Assembly (NCBI GenBank): GCA_000525675.1
Contig: CP002190.1
Span: forward strand, 806,001-870,000
Source of the DNA: Bdellovibrio bacteriovorus W
GTDB lineage: Bacteria > Bdellovibrionota > Bdellovibrionia > Bdellovibrionales > Bdellovibrionaceae
Length of the DNA: 64,000 nt
Direction: 5' to 3'
Shown: positions 8,788 through 19,267 of the stretch, piece by piece
Numbering within the stretch: the stretch's first letter is position 1
Layout: each line of letters begins with the position of its first letter
The notes under the pieces: model-generated
The model's input: only the letters and a program-made list of their open reading frames with translations
Databases searched by the model: none
Told to the model about the DNA's origin: nothing
Translations under genes and position numbers: made by a program

Positions 8788-11700
8788 GTGAGAATTAAGA
8801 AAATTGAACTGGTAGGTTTTAAGTCCTTTAAAGATCGTACCGTCATTCATTTCGACGCCGGAATTACGGGTATCGTAGGACCTAACGGTTGTGGAAAGTC
8901 CAACATCGTAGATGCTTTGATGTGGGTAATGGGTGAGATGTCTGCCAAGGATCTTCGTGGTTCACAAATGACAGACGTTATCTTCGGCGGTGCCGAAGGA
9001 TATGCACCTTTGGGAATGTGTGAAGTTTCTTTGACGCTTGAAAATGATGGCGGAGCTTTCCCAGCAAAATATATTAAACATTCTGAAATTATGGTGACTC
9101 GTCGTCTTCATAGAAGTGGAGAAGGTGAATACTTCATCAATAAAGAGCCTGCTCGTTTGAAAGACGTTCAAGAGATCTTTATGGATACGGGCGCAGGTTC
9201 CAAAGGTTTCTCTATTATCGCTCAGGGTATGATCGGAAAGATCATCACTGCGAAACCTGAAGACCGTCGTATGTTAATCGAAGAAGCTGCGGGAATTACA
9301 AAGTTTAAAGCTCGTAAAAAAGAATCGCAAAGAAAGCTTATCTCTACGGATCAGAACTTAGTTCGTCTTCAAGATATCATCGGCGAATTAAAACGTCAGA
9401 TTGATTCTTTGCAAAGACAAGCACAAAGAGCAGAACGCTATCGCAACATTAAGAACCAGATCGAAGAGTTAGATCTTTGGTTGTCATCAGCTCAGTACGT
9501 TGAATTGAAGCGTGCCGCCGACGAAGCACAAGCCATCTTTAATGAAGCGCAAAGCATGGAAGTAGAAGGGGAGACAAATCTTTCCTCACTTCAGGGACAG
9601 TTAGAAGTTCTTAAACTACAAATTCTTGAAAAAGAGAAATTGGTTGAAGAACATCAAGTTGCCTACCACGAGAAGCAATCAAGCGTGCAAAAGCGCGAGA
9701 TGGAAATTCAAGAGCTTCGCTTTGAAATCGAACAAGCCCGTCGTAATGAACAAATGACTGGTAATATCTTGAGCGAACAAGAAGCACGCCAAGAGCTTTT
9801 GGCTCGTGATAAAGCGGCTTTAGAAGAGCAAATGACAGAGCTAAAAGAAGAGGCTGAATCTCTGACAGCTCAGTTCAATGAAAAGAATGATATTTTCCAA
9901 AACTTCAACAGCCGTATTTCAACTGTGGATGAAGATCTTTCTACAAAAAGACGTGAGTTGTTTGCCATTGGGCAGACAGAGTCATCTTTAGATGCACGTG
10001 TAAATTCTTTGGCTGCACAAATTGCAGATGTGACTGAGCGCCAAGACAACGAACAGCTTGTCTTGAATGAGTTGCGTGAGAAGCATCAAGAGTTTGAAAC
10101 TCGCAGACGTAAGGTTCACACAGAACTTGATAAAGAACGTCAAATGCAATTGGATCTTGCGAATGATTTCGAATCATTTGAAGCCAATAAGAAAATTCTT
10201 ACTGAGTCAGTAGCTAATAGAAAACAAGAAGTAGAAGAGTTCAAAGATCAATTGAACGAAGTGGCTTCTCGTCTTTACGGTTTAGAGAACTTGCAAAATA
10301 ACTTCGAGGGTTTTCAAGAAGGTGTGAAGCAAGTCATGCTTTGGCAGAAGACTCGCACTCAGGAAATGATGGCAGATGGTTCTGTGGTCACTCATTTTCA
10401 ACCGGTTTCTGAAGTTGTTGAAGTTCCAGCGACTTATGAAGTGGCAATGGAAGCGGCATTAGGGACTCGCCTGCAAATGCTTTTATCTTCCGATGAAGGC
10501 ATTGCAATGGATGCGGTTTCTCATTTGAAAGAGAACAACTCAGGCCGTTCAAGCTTCTACTCTGCAAATGAAGGTGGATTGAACTCTAAAAGAGCTTCTG
10601 CGCCTTCTCAAGAGTCTGGTGTTCAGGCGATCCTTAAAGATGTCGTGAATGCCGCAGATAAATACAAAAACACGGTGGCGTATCTATTAGATGGAGTTGC
10701 TATTGTTGATTCTATTCGTACAGCGTTAGCACTTCGCCCGCGTTATGAAGGTTGGACTTTCGTAACTCTTGACGGTGATACGTTAACAGCTGACGGAGTT
10801 TTGACGGGTGGATCTTCTGAGTCTGCGGATTCTGGAGTTCTTAAGCGTCGTCGTGAAATTAAAGAACTTTCAGACAGAAAAGATGAACTAGCGGGCAAAC
10901 TTGCTTTGGCTCAGGCTTCTTTGAAAAAACTGGAAGAGCAATTAGCAAACGTTGTGAATGACTTTGAAGGCGCGCAAAAACGTAAAGTTGATCAAGAGAT
11001 CAAAGTTACAGAGTTGCGCAAAGACCTTGAAAGAGCAGAGAACGAATTGGCGAATGCTCAGCAAGCAGTAGAACGCCAAGATCGCGAAGTTAAAAAGATC
11101 AATGAACAGCTTCAGCAGATGGAAGCTCGTCTTGAAGAGATGAATGATGCATTGATTGAAGCGCGTGAGAAAAAAGCTCTTTTAGAGATGGAAGTTGAGA
11201 CTCTAAATTCAGAGTTTGGCTCTATCCGCCTGGGCTTCGACGGTTTGCAAGCTGAAGTGACAGAGTTACAGGTGAAATCGGCATCTAAAAACCAAGAGTA
11301 TCAAGGTGTTTTAAGACAGCTTGAAATGGTTTCTAGATCTCTAAATGAACTTCAAGCCCAATTGACTCGTATGTCTGAGGAAGCTCAAGGCTATAACTCT
11401 CAGATGACCGAGAACCAAATGGCTCTGGAAGAAAAGAAAATCGAATTTGAACGCCTATTGGATGAAGTTGAATCTCTAAAACTTCAAGCGGCTCGCACAA
11501 AAGATGAGTACGAAGTTATTTCCGAAAGTGCGCGTGCGATCGAAGATGAAATGATGACTTCTCAGCGCGCGCGCAATGAGCGTCAGCATAAGATGAATGA
11601 TTCACAGTTGAAGTTAGAGCAAGCGAAGATGAAAGAACAATATCTGATCGATCAAATTCGTGAAAGATACATGCTGAATCTTCCTGACGTTGTCGAAAAA

Positions 11701-12375
11701 TACGCTGACCGCGAAGGTGACTTTGCGACGGCAGATGCTGAGTTAAAGGATCTTCGTGAAAAACTATCTCGTATCGGTGAAGTAAATCTTTCTGCGATCG
11801 AAGAGTACGAAGAAACAGCTCAACGTTATGAGTTCTTGAGTAAGCAACATGCAGACTTAACCGAAGCTAAAGAACAGCTTCGTAAAGTTATTGATCGTAT
11901 TAATAGAATTTGTTCAAAGCGTTTCAAAGAGACTTTTGAACTTGTTAACGATCGTTTCACGCGTGTATTCCCAGTACTATTTGGTGGTGGAGAAGCATGG
12001 CTTGAAATGCTTGAAGAGACTGAAAAGAACGAAGCCGGAATCGAAATCATTGCAAGACCTCCAGGTAAAAAGACTCAAAACGTGTCTTTGATGTCTGGTG
12101 GTGAAAAGGCTCTGACAGCGGTTGCTCTGGTATTCTCCATCTTCCTTGTGAAGCCTTCTCCGTATTGTTTACTGGATGAGGTTGATGCGCCACTTGATGA
12201 TGCCAACGTTTATCGCTTTAACGACTTGGTTCGTGAAATGGCGAAGCGTTCACAAATCATCGTAGTTACGCATAATAAACACACGATGGAAGTTGCGAAT
12301 AAGCTTTATGGTGTAACGATGCAGGAGCGTGGTGTTTCCACGATGGTTTCTGTATCTTTGCAAGACATTCACTAG
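8788..12375 (+). CDS. smc: Chromosome segregation protein SMC
   Basis: SMC is the ATPase core of bacterial condensin and compacts and segregates the chromosome together with ScpA and ScpB. The 1,195 residues fit the family (about 1,180). Walker A GPNGCGKS is at 31-38, with a Q-loop at FSIIAQGMIG. Two long coiled-coil arms flank a hinge around 530-670 that includes DGDTLTADGVLTGG. The C-terminal head has the signature MSGGEKALTA near 1102 and Walker B CLLDEVDAPLDD with D1130/E1131. All ATPase motifs are intact. The start is GTG with AGAGGGG upstream. It stands alone with a terminator behind it; scpA and scpB are not in the window. Confidence 0.97.
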   Translation: MRIKKIELVGFKSFKDRTVIHFDAGITGIVGPNGCGKSNIVDALMWVMGEMSAKDLRGSQMTDVIFGGAEGYAPLGMCEVSLTLENDGGAFPAKYIKHSEIMVTRRLHRSGEGEYFINKEPARLKDVQEIFMDTGAGSKGFSIIAQGMIGKIITAKPEDRRMLIEEAAGITKFKARKKESQRKLISTDQNLVRLQDIIGELKRQIDSLQRQAQRAERYRNIKNQIEELDLWLSSAQYVELKRAADEAQAIFNEAQSMEVEGETNLSSLQGQLEVLKLQILEKEKLVEEHQVAYHEKQSSVQKREMEIQELRFEIEQARRNEQMTGNILSEQEARQELLARDKAALEEQMTELKEEAESLTAQFNEKNDIFQNFNSRISTVDEDLSTKRRELFAIGQTESSLDARVNSLAAQIADVTERQDNEQLVLNELREKHQEFETRRRKVHTELDKERQMQLDLANDFESFEANKKILTESVANRKQEVEEFKDQLNEVASRLYGLENLQNNFEGFQEGVKQVMLWQKTRTQEMMADGSVVTHFQPVSEVVEVPATYEVAMEAALGTRLQMLLSSDEGIAMDAVSHLKENNSGRSSFYSANEGGLNSKRASAPSQESGVQAILKDVVNAADKYKNTVAYLLDGVAIVDSIRTALALRPRYEGWTFVTLDGDTLTADGVLTGGSSESADSGVLKRRREIKELSDRKDELAGKLALAQASLKKLEEQLANVVNDFEGAQKRKVDQEIKVTELRKDLERAENELANAQQAVERQDREVKKINEQLQQMEARLEEMNDALIEAREKKALLEMEVETLNSEFGSIRLGFDGLQAEVTELQVKSASKNQEYQGVLRQLEMVSRSLNELQAQLTRMSEEAQGYNSQMTENQMALEEKKIEFERLLDEVESLKLQAARTKDEYEVISESARAIEDEMMTSQRARNERQHKMNDSQLKLEQAKMKEQYLIDQIRERYMLNLPDVVEKYADREGDFATADAELKDLREKLSRIGEVNLSAIEEYEETAQRYEFLSKQHADLTEAKEQLRKVIDRINRICSKRFKETFELVNDRFTRVFPVLFGGGEAWLEMLEETEKNEAGIEIIARPPGKKTQNVSLMSGGEKALTAVALVFSIFLVKPSPYCLLDEVDAPLDDANVYRFNDLVREMAKRSQIIVVTHNKHTMEVANKLYGVTMQERGVSTMVSVSLQDIH

Positions 12376-12397
12376 TAGCGTTTTATAGAAATACTCT

Positions 12398-12441
12398 CAA
12401 AAAAAGGCCATACTTCACAGAAAGTGTGGCCTTTTTTATTT
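12398..12441 (+). terminator. Rho-independent terminator of smc
   Basis: AAAAAGGCCATACTT pairs with AAGTGTGGCCTTTTT around a short CACAG-containing loop, and a T run follows. Confidence 0.9.
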
Positions 12442-12580
12442 CTAGATGGCTCTGAATCAAACAGTGCCTAGACCGGCCTCTAAGATGTGAGTAAAGAATC
12501 GTAAAAATAGCCTAAATAAAATATTACATTTCCCAGAGGGACTATCCGATTTTAGAAGTTCAGCCGATAAGTTTTAGGTC

Positions 12581-15500
12581 ATGACGAATATCTGGTATGT
12601 TTCTATTTATCGCATTGTAATTTCTTTTTTTACCCTGGCCACTCTTGGGTGCGGCTGGACCTCAGTATCCATCGAAAGTCGCCTGAATCCAAAGCCGCGG
12701 GAACGTGTTTTTGGATATGCCTATTTGTCTTCTCCGAACGTGCAAGCTCAGTCTTCAATAGCAGCCCTCTGTGCATCTTCTAATGAAATCCAGATTTTTG
12801 AATATAACCGTGTGAGAAAGCAGTACGACCAGATTGTCGCCACAGCAAAGTTAGATTCACAGGGGCGCTTTGAGTTTTTCAAAGATGAAATTACACCTTC
12901 TCTGAATGGGAACAGACAGCTTCTCATGCGAACCCAAATTTGCGACACAGCCTTGCTTCGCCTCGTGACTGATGAGGATCGCCAAGATATCAACACGAGC
13001 AGCACCTTGTTGAGTTGGATCACTCAGACAGGGTTGATAGAAGACCTGTCGTTGGAATCGAAAACTCAATTTACGGAGCTTCTCAAACAATTTGGTAAGC
13101 ACGATGATTTTCAAACCGCATATGATGCTTTGATAGCCTCAGACTTTTTGAAGAGTATGTATAGGCTGACATTTTCTGTGGATCCAGCATTGTTATTAGA
13201 CTCTTCTCCTTGGGTAGAAGTTAAAAGTATAAAGAAATCTCTTTCAGAAAATACGACCTCTACATTTTCTATTCAGGCTTTTCATTGGTTTCCAACTTAT
13301 GAATATTTCGTTGCGTGGACTTTGCCGGATGGAAGCGTGCAAAAAGGAAAAGATCTTTTTGAAGTCTCATGGACAAGTTCTAAGAACTCTCAGGGAATAA
13401 AAAATCTAACAGTAGAAGTTGGTGCCTACCTTAATGGAGGCTTTTCTTCGACTGGGGAAAGACAAATTTTACAAGTTCCTCTAGAAGTCCAAAATACTTT
13501 TCCGGCAGTTCCTTTGGTACTGTCTTTGGTGCAAAGTCATTTGGGTAATAACGAGGTAGATCTACCACAGGTAAACTTGAAAGTGCTTCAAGGTGTCGCG
13601 CAGGAAAAATGTGCAACGTTCTCTAAGTTTGCAATCACCGTGAACGATCCATTGCCTCCCACTCTTCTAACAGATTTTCAGTTCTCCTGTGACTCATTGG
13701 AGGAGCAAGTGATACCATGGCTTCTGCCAACGACGGGGACAACGGTTTTTCGATTGTGGTCAGTGGATAGTAGTGGAAATGTTAGCAGTGCTTCTTCGAA
13801 AGTCGAGGTTCACTATTCCCCAGATCATTTGGTTCCTCCTCGATTAGCGGTTAACTCTCCTGCAGATTTCTATCGTGCTAAGCACAGTGTGAACGTCAGT
13901 GGCACCTGTGAGCCAAATCTTTCTTTTTCAATAACAGGTCCAGGAATTCTAGAAGCACAAAACTCTGTTCAGTGTGGCCCGTCGGGAGAGTTTATACTTA
14001 CCCTGTTTTTTTCGGCAGGTGATGGAAATAAAGTCTTTAACTTTTATCAAAAAAAATCATCGGGCGTCTTTACCAGTTTTTCAAAAACGTATGTAAGAGA
14101 TACGACGCCGCCGTTGTTAACTCAAAACCTTGTCGCGCCTATTTCTTATTCTACTTTGGACTCTCACAGGTTCGGCGGGTCTTGTGAACCGACTCATTTG
14201 ATTGAGGTTAGTGGTGCTGCAACTGATAGCTTACCTTGTCCAGTCAATGGTACTTGGACCTATGACACTCCTTCAGTTTTCACTGATGGGAGCAGAAGTT
14301 TTAACTTTCGACAGATAGATGAAGCTGGTAATGAGGCCTCTGTTTCAGCCCAATGGATTCGTAAGACGAGTGAGCCGATATTTCTCATTACCTCTTCTTC
14401 GGACTTCTTAACGACTGGAGATAGCGTTACTTTTAAAGGGCAATGCGAAAGTGGTCTTAAGATTTTCGTAAATGCAAACCTGACTCCGATTTTGTGTAGC
14501 TCAGGAAGTTGGAGCTATACAGCGCATTCGACTATCGACGGAGTTTTGAATTATTCTTTTAAAGGTGTCGATCTTGCTTTAAATGAGAAGACCCTTTTGG
14601 GCTCTTGGACTCGAAGCACGACGGGGCCACGTCTGATATTAGCTCAGAATCAAGTTTCGTCCACAATATCGAATTTTGTAATTTCAGGTCAATGTTCTGC
14701 CGGAAGCTCTGGCTCTGATGGGTTGATTTCTTTGACCGGTGCACAGGTTGACTCTATTCCGTGCCCTAGCACGGATCAGAACTTGGCAACATGGCAATTT
14801 ACGGTGTCGCCAACTCTAGATGGTGTCTACCAATATACATTTTCTCTTAGTGATTACTTTGTTCCACCTCGTAAAGCGCAGGAAGTTTTCACGTTTGTTT
14901 TAGATCGCGAAGCACCAGTACTTACGAAGCTGATTTCTGTAGATGGAAGTCTTACAAGTCGCACGCCGAATATCGAAGTGAAGCTTGAGGCCTCCGATAC
15001 ATTAAGCCCTATTACCGCTATTTGTATCAAGACATCAGCAGATGTTCCCGAAGCGAGCGATAGCTGTTGGTACCCTCTGAATGGACCGCTGTTAGGAATG
15101 GTTCCGGCTCTTTCTGTTTCAGTACCAAAGTTTCCGATCAATCTCGGGGTGATTCCGTCTGAGTATAATGTGTATGCTTGGGTGCGCGACAGTTTAGGCA
15201 ATACGTCTCATAATCAAAAAATTCCCAATGTAGATTATTTCAAGATTCAATATGCGCCGGTGCCACCACCAATGGTTGGGTCGGTCATTGCATCTAATAA
15301 TAACGTGATGAACGGAGATATATCGGAAGCGACCTTTAGCGCGGGGCAGGGGATTTACATTCGCTGGAAGGCCGTAGGGCAATCTCTTAAACCTCTACCT
15401 GTTCAGATTTTCTTTTCTATGAATGACGAGGATTGGATAGAAGTCACTCCGAAGATTGCAAATGCCAATATCAATTGTCCTCAGCTAACAAGCTCAGGGA

Positions 15501-17842
15501 ATCTCGGAAAAGATGCAACCGGTTGTTACCATTGGAGCAGTGGGGCTCCTACTTCGAAATACTTTAAGATTCGAGTCGCTGTGGATAATATTTATGGAGC
15601 TGTGGCTTTCTCTAACAGCGCTCCATTAAATGCTGATGGGATAGGTTTGCTAGCAGGAAACTTAGAGTCGGGAGTGGGGGGCAGTGCGCTGGCAGCCACT
15701 TTTCTAACTGAGGACTCTATGGGGCGTCTTTATCTTAGAAATCAATCGCTGTTGGTAACAAACAGTGGAGTTATTTATTTGAGTGATTTCTTTAAAGGAA
15801 TTTTGAAGATAAACCCTTCCACGGGCGTTCTAGAAAGCTTTATTAAAAAGTCTTCTACTTGTCAGCGCAACTATCAGCAAGCCGTTTCAGTGAGTTCGGC
15901 CTGTGTTCTAAATCCTCAAGCGGTGGTTCTAGATCAAAACGAAGACCTTATTATTTTTGATCAGGATAGACTGTTAAAGGTGTCACTGGGACACACTCCG
16001 GCAACGATTAAGCTCATCGCTGGCGGCGGAGCCAATACCGCTCACTCGGTTACTGATCCATTTGATTTAAAGATTAACAATACAACACTCAATGTGACCA
16101 CGGCTCATACGATACTAAAAGTGCTTCCGAATAATGATATTCTTTTTACAGCGGATAGCTTAAATGAAGGCCATCTTATTAAAAATAATCGCAATCTTAG
16201 AATTCTTTCCCAATCAGGATCTGGATTGCGCATGGCTGATATTGGGGGCGTTGGATTTCATAATGCACCAGCCGCCAATATTACAGAATGTGGAATCGTT
16301 GATATTGGCTTTACTTATACACCCGGTGATGTCGAGGCTAGTGATTTGTTTGCTTATCTGCGCCTTCCAACAGCAAGTCCGGCAGGCTGTCCTGGAAATA
16401 CGGGGGACTCAGCCATTATTCGATCTTCCCGTCTGAGTCCAACGACCTATAAGGTTGATATATCACAGAAGGCTCATCCAACTGGGATAAGAGGGAGCTA
16501 CTCTTCAAGAAGTTTTGTTTCTTTAGGCGGAAAGGCCTATTCGATGACTCGACAGTATATTGACGAGTACCGAAATGGATCTTTCGTAAAAATTCTTGGC
16601 GATGCAAATATTGGTTTTTGTCCCGATAAGACCCCAGCCAATGAGTGCTCTGTAGACATCGACGATATCTATGTAACAAGTGCGGGGAGATTATACTTTT
16701 TAAGTCGTGGTGTGATTCGCATGGTGGACGCTGACGGCCTTGTGAATACAGTTTTTGGAAGTGGACTTGGTGGTGGTGACGGGGATTTGGCAATAAATGC
16801 TCGTTTTAAAAAGATCGGAATGTTTGATCGATCTGCAAATGGAAATGTCATGATCTATGACTCGTCTGTTTATACGATTCGAGAGTTTAAAGAGTTAGGT
16901 AATATAAATTCTATTATTGGTAATGGAAAGGGAGGAACACATATACTGGGTTCAGGCTCAGCCTCTTTGACCCAGCCACTTCCATTGTCTTCCACTTCGA
17001 ATGAAGTGGCCTATGCCTACTATCTTGATGATCACAATATCACCTTTGGCTCAACTCTTTCGCAGCTAGCTGTGTGGAATCGTCAGGCTGGATTTTCAAG
17101 TCTAGCTATCGGCACTAACTCAGGTGAAGACTATCGCTTTATCGAAGACACACCTGATAAGAATCGTGGTGATAAGATCCGCATTAATCCTCCAGCGGTT
17201 TCAGCCGGTAGGATCATCCCCGTCGGCGCTGGAGGCGGAAGGATATTAGCAGCGATGGAGGGGTTGTATCCGAGTTCCTTCACTAGAGACAGTTGGCTTG
17301 TCGAGATAAACTCTGGAAATAATTTTTCTATGCAGCCTTTAGTGCGAGCAGCGGGGACTGATAGAGGAAATGCCGCTACATTTTGTGCAGACGGAATTTC
17401 ATTGGTGGCTTGTGCGCCTTCAAACTCTCAAAGTGCGGTGGCTCGCTATTCTACCTCTCAGTATTGGGAAGAAGCAGGTCAGCACCACTGGTTTGTTTTG
17501 CACGTCTCTAATAGTAAAAGAATTATGGAGATTTCTGGAGAAAGTGGCGCAGTCATGAAAACACTGGTTACTCTGAATGATGAAGCCTCTGCTTTTACTA
17601 GGGTCCAATATAACTCCAAAGATTACGTGTTCTATTGCTCAAGGAATTCAAATAAGTTGGTGCGCGTGGAGTTGTTTCCAGATGGATCGACTTTTGAGAC
17701 GACACTGCCTTGGCCCGATGATTCCTTAGCCTGCACTGGTAAGTCATTAGTGTTTGATATTAAAAATGCCAAGCCTAGAATTTTATTCCAAATTGAGCAG
17801 TTCACGCTTCAAGGGGTTGCATCTCACGAGAAGATTTTTTAA
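12581..17842 (+). CDS. Giant secreted protein: Ig-like repeats plus propeller-like C-terminal half
   Basis: The 1,753-residue protein has an N-terminal hydrophobic segment ending TLGCG, a possible but non-canonical lipobox. About residues 440-780 hold four Ig-like units of roughly 90 residues. Each begins with G(T/S/Q)C and has a second cysteine about 25-30 residues later (GTCEPNLS, GSCEPTHL, GQCESGLK, GQCSAGSS), suggesting one disulphide per unit. From about 1020 onward, repeats such as GVIYLSDFFKGILKINP and GVIRMVDADGLVNTVFGSG resemble NHL-type beta-propeller blades. Such proteins are typically displayed on or beyond the outer membrane for adhesion; that role is inferred. The ribosome site is weak. 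It converges with the next gene, sharing a TTAA at the stops. Confidence 0.85.
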   Translation: MTNIWYVSIYRIVISFFTLATLGCGWTSVSIESRLNPKPRERVFGYAYLSSPNVQAQSSIAALCASSNEIQIFEYNRVRKQYDQIVATAKLDSQGRFEFFKDEITPSLNGNRQLLMRTQICDTALLRLVTDEDRQDINTSSTLLSWITQTGLIEDLSLESKTQFTELLKQFGKHDDFQTAYDALIASDFLKSMYRLTFSVDPALLLDSSPWVEVKSIKKSLSENTTSTFSIQAFHWFPTYEYFVAWTLPDGSVQKGKDLFEVSWTSSKNSQGIKNLTVEVGAYLNGGFSSTGERQILQVPLEVQNTFPAVPLVLSLVQSHLGNNEVDLPQVNLKVLQGVAQEKCATFSKFAITVNDPLPPTLLTDFQFSCDSLEEQVIPWLLPTTGTTVFRLWSVDSSGNVSSASSKVEVHYSPDHLVPPRLAVNSPADFYRAKHSVNVSGTCEPNLSFSITGPGILEAQNSVQCGPSGEFILTLFFSAGDGNKVFNFYQKKSSGVFTSFSKTYVRDTTPPLLTQNLVAPISYSTLDSHRFGGSCEPTHLIEVSGAATDSLPCPVNGTWTYDTPSVFTDGSRSFNFRQIDEAGNEASVSAQWIRKTSEPIFLITSSSDFLTTGDSVTFKGQCESGLKIFVNANLTPILCSSGSWSYTAHSTIDGVLNYSFKGVDLALNEKTLLGSWTRSTTGPRLILAQNQVSSTISNFVISGQCSAGSSGSDGLISLTGAQVDSIPCPSTDQNLATWQFTVSPTLDGVYQYTFSLSDYFVPPRKAQEVFTFVLDREAPVLTKLISVDGSLTSRTPNIEVKLEASDTLSPITAICIKTSADVPEASDSCWYPLNGPLLGMVPALSVSVPKFPINLGVIPSEYNVYAWVRDSLGNTSHNQKIPNVDYFKIQYAPVPPPMVGSVIASNNNVMNGDISEATFSAGQGIYIRWKAVGQSLKPLPVQIFFSMNDEDWIEVTPKIANANINCPQLTSSGNLGKDATGCYHWSSGAPTSKYFKIRVAVDNIYGAVAFSNSAPLNADGIGLLAGNLESGVGGSALAATFLTEDSMGRLYLRNQSLLVTNSGVIYLSDFFKGILKINPSTGVLESFIKKSSTCQRNYQQAVSVSSACVLNPQAVVLDQNEDLIIFDQDRLLKVSLGHTPATIKLIAGGGANTAHSVTDPFDLKINNTTLNVTTAHTILKVLPNNDILFTADSLNEGHLIKNNRNLRILSQSGSGLRMADIGGVGFHNAPAANITECGIVDIGFTYTPGDVEASDLFAYLRLPTASPAGCPGNTGDSAIIRSSRLSPTTYKVDISQKAHPTGIRGSYSSRSFVSLGGKAYSMTRQYIDEYRNGSFVKILGDANIGFCPDKTPANECSVDIDDIYVTSAGRLYFLSRGVIRMVDADGLVNTVFGSGLGGGDGDLAINARFKKIGMFDRSANGNVMIYDSSVYTIREFKELGNINSIIGNGKGGTHILGSGSASLTQPLPLSSTSNEVAYAYYLDDHNITFGSTLSQLAVWNRQAGFSSLAIGTNSGEDYRFIEDTPDKNRGDKIRINPPAVSAGRIIPVGAGGGRILAAMEGLYPSSFTRDSWLVEINSGNNFSMQPLVRAAGTDRGNAATFCADGISLVACAPSNSQSAVARYSTSQYWEEAGQHHWFVLHVSNSKRIMEISGESGAVMKTLVTLNDEASAFTRVQYNSKDYVFYCSRNSNKLVRVELFPDGSTFETTLPWPDDSLACTGKSLVFDIKNAKPRILFQIEQFTLQGVASHEKIF

Positions 17843-18783
17843 GGACTACTTTCAGTAAGTGTAGCAGATGGGACGGGCTTTGCCTTTTGTGGAGAGTTCG
17901 TCAACGTAACGCCGAAGATCCCAATGGCTCCGCCGATGACCATAGAGGCCAGTATAGTTTCTCCGATAAGACTGCTCGCTAAAAGAACTCCAAAGACGGG
18001 AACTAAGTTATTAAAGACGGCCGTTCTTGAAGCGCCAATTTGACGAACTCCGTCTAAGAACCATACAAAGGCCAAGACCGTTGCGAATGCTCCCATGAAA
18101 ACCAACGAAACCCAGATTTTAAGAGTTAAAAGACCCCAATCCATCGACATGAGATCTTGAAGTGAAAAAAACGTCAAAAACAAAAGCCCCCAAAGGACAG
18201 CATAAGTTGTAGTGGCGATGGAGCTGAGGTCTGTAGAGGCCTTTCGGCCTATAAGTGTATACAACGTCCAGCAAACAACAGCACCCATCATCATCAATTC
18301 TCCGGTGCCAAATGAAGTTTGCGCATCAGAAAAAAGAGAAAGTAGGTCGCCCTTTGTTAAAATAATCAAAGCGCCTAAGAAAGCTATGAGCACACCAAGC
18401 CAACGCTTTGGTCCCAAGTGCTCTTTATAAAGGAAGCTTGCCGCGAGGGCGGTGACCGCCGGACTGAGTGCGACAAATAATGAAGAACGCCCAGCCTCCA
18501 ACTTTGTGAGGGCCGAGAAGAAAAATATATTATAGAGAAAAATTCCTGATAGACCTAACCCAAGTGTGGTAAGCGCAGAGTTCTTATTTAGTTTAGGAAG
18601 TCCCTTGTCGTATTTATAGGAAACTAAGACTAACAAAATTGCCGCGATAGAAAAACGTAGCGTTGCAGCCACGAGGGGAGGGATACTTGTTGTCACGATT
18701 TTGGCAGCTATGTATGTGGCACCCCAAATAAAAGAGACGCCGATCAGTTTTGCATAAACTTTATTATGGGATGAAAAAATCAC
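17839..18783 (-). CDS. EamA-family (DMT superfamily) permease
   Basis: The 314-residue inner-membrane protein has about ten hydrophobic helices in two repeated halves, with the EamA signatures FIWGATYIAAKIV near the start and MMMGAVVCWTLYTLIGRKA opening the second half. The family exports metabolites such as amino acids or nucleotide sugars; the substrate is not readable. I chose the GTG start at 18783 because GGAGGT sits 6 bases upstream. An ATG at 18825 would add 14 non-conserved residues and lacks a site. Its stop overlaps the stop of the giant protein gene on the other strand. Confidence 0.9.
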   Translation of the reverse strand: MIFSSHNKVYAKLIGVSFIWGATYIAAKIVTTSIPPLVAATLRFSIAAILLVLVSYKYDKGLPKLNKNSALTTLGLGLSGIFLYNIFFFSALTKLEAGRSSLFVALSPAVTALAASFLYKEHLGPKRWLGVLIAFLGALIILTKGDLLSLFSDAQTSFGTGELMMMGAVVCWTLYTLIGRKASTDLSSIATTTYAVLWGLLFLTFFSLQDLMSMDWGLLTLKIWVSLVFMGAFATVLAFVWFLDGVRQIGASRTAVFNNLVPVFGVLLASSLIGETILASMVIGGAIGIFGVTLTNSPQKAKPVPSATLTESSP

Positions 18784-18789
18784 GGTGTG

Positions 18790-18795
18790 ACCTCC
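18790..18795 (-). promoter_or_regulatory. Ribosome binding site that fixes the GTG start of the permease
   Basis: Read on the minus strand this is GGAGGT, 6 bases before GTG at 18783. It is a near-perfect anti-16S match and argues against the longer ATG start. Confidence 0.8.
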
Positions 18796-18916
18796 GCATA
18801 GGAATATGCGAGAGATTGAAACCATTTCGTGGGGAAAGCAAGGACAGATTTAATTGGTAAATGTCACTGGCTGGACCTTGCTAGGAAAGGGATATATCTG
18901 ATTTAATAGAAGGGCT

Positions 18917-19108
18917 ATGGATGAAAAAAAGACCATTGAGATAACCCATCAAGAAGCTTGCGAAAGAAAAGAAGCGTTCTATATTGATCCGCTTACGGGC
19001 TATCAAGTCTTCACTGAATACCATCATCTTGAAAGAGGCTATTGCTGTAATTCCGGTTGTCGCCACTGTCCCTATAAGAAAAAAAAGGACGCTTCTGACC
19101 CCATGTAA
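18917..19108 (+). CDS. Small cysteine-rich protein of the DUF5522 type
   Basis: This is a 63-residue cytoplasmic protein. The central block YIDPLTGYQVFTEYHHLERGYCCNSGCRHCPY ends in a four-cysteine cluster (CC, C, C), typical of the DUF5522 family as I remember it. The function is unknown; the cysteines could bind a metal. The ATG is preceded by AGAAGGGCT. The opposite-strand frame over the same bases has no such conservation and is rejected. It is divergent from the permease gene, so the gap of about 130 bases to the permease start should carry both promoters. Confidence 0.8.
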   Translation: MDEKKTIEITHQEACERKEAFYIDPLTGYQVFTEYHHLERGYCCNSGCRHCPYKKKKDASDPM

Positions 19109-19267
19109 GTTATTTTGACAATTTTTCTGTAGTTAAAGGTTTTAACGAAAGTCCTGTTAACGAGTTCTACAATTGCTTCCAAAGAAAAACACAAAAGCTT
19201 GTTTCTTTATCTTCTATAATACCGATAGGACCAGGTGTGATTTTGTCGATATCGGAGTGAGAAGCTT

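Noticed and set aside
18881-19066. Minus-strand frame over the DUF5522 gene
   Set aside because: The plus-strand frame carries the conserved four-cysteine block, while the minus frame has no conserved pattern.
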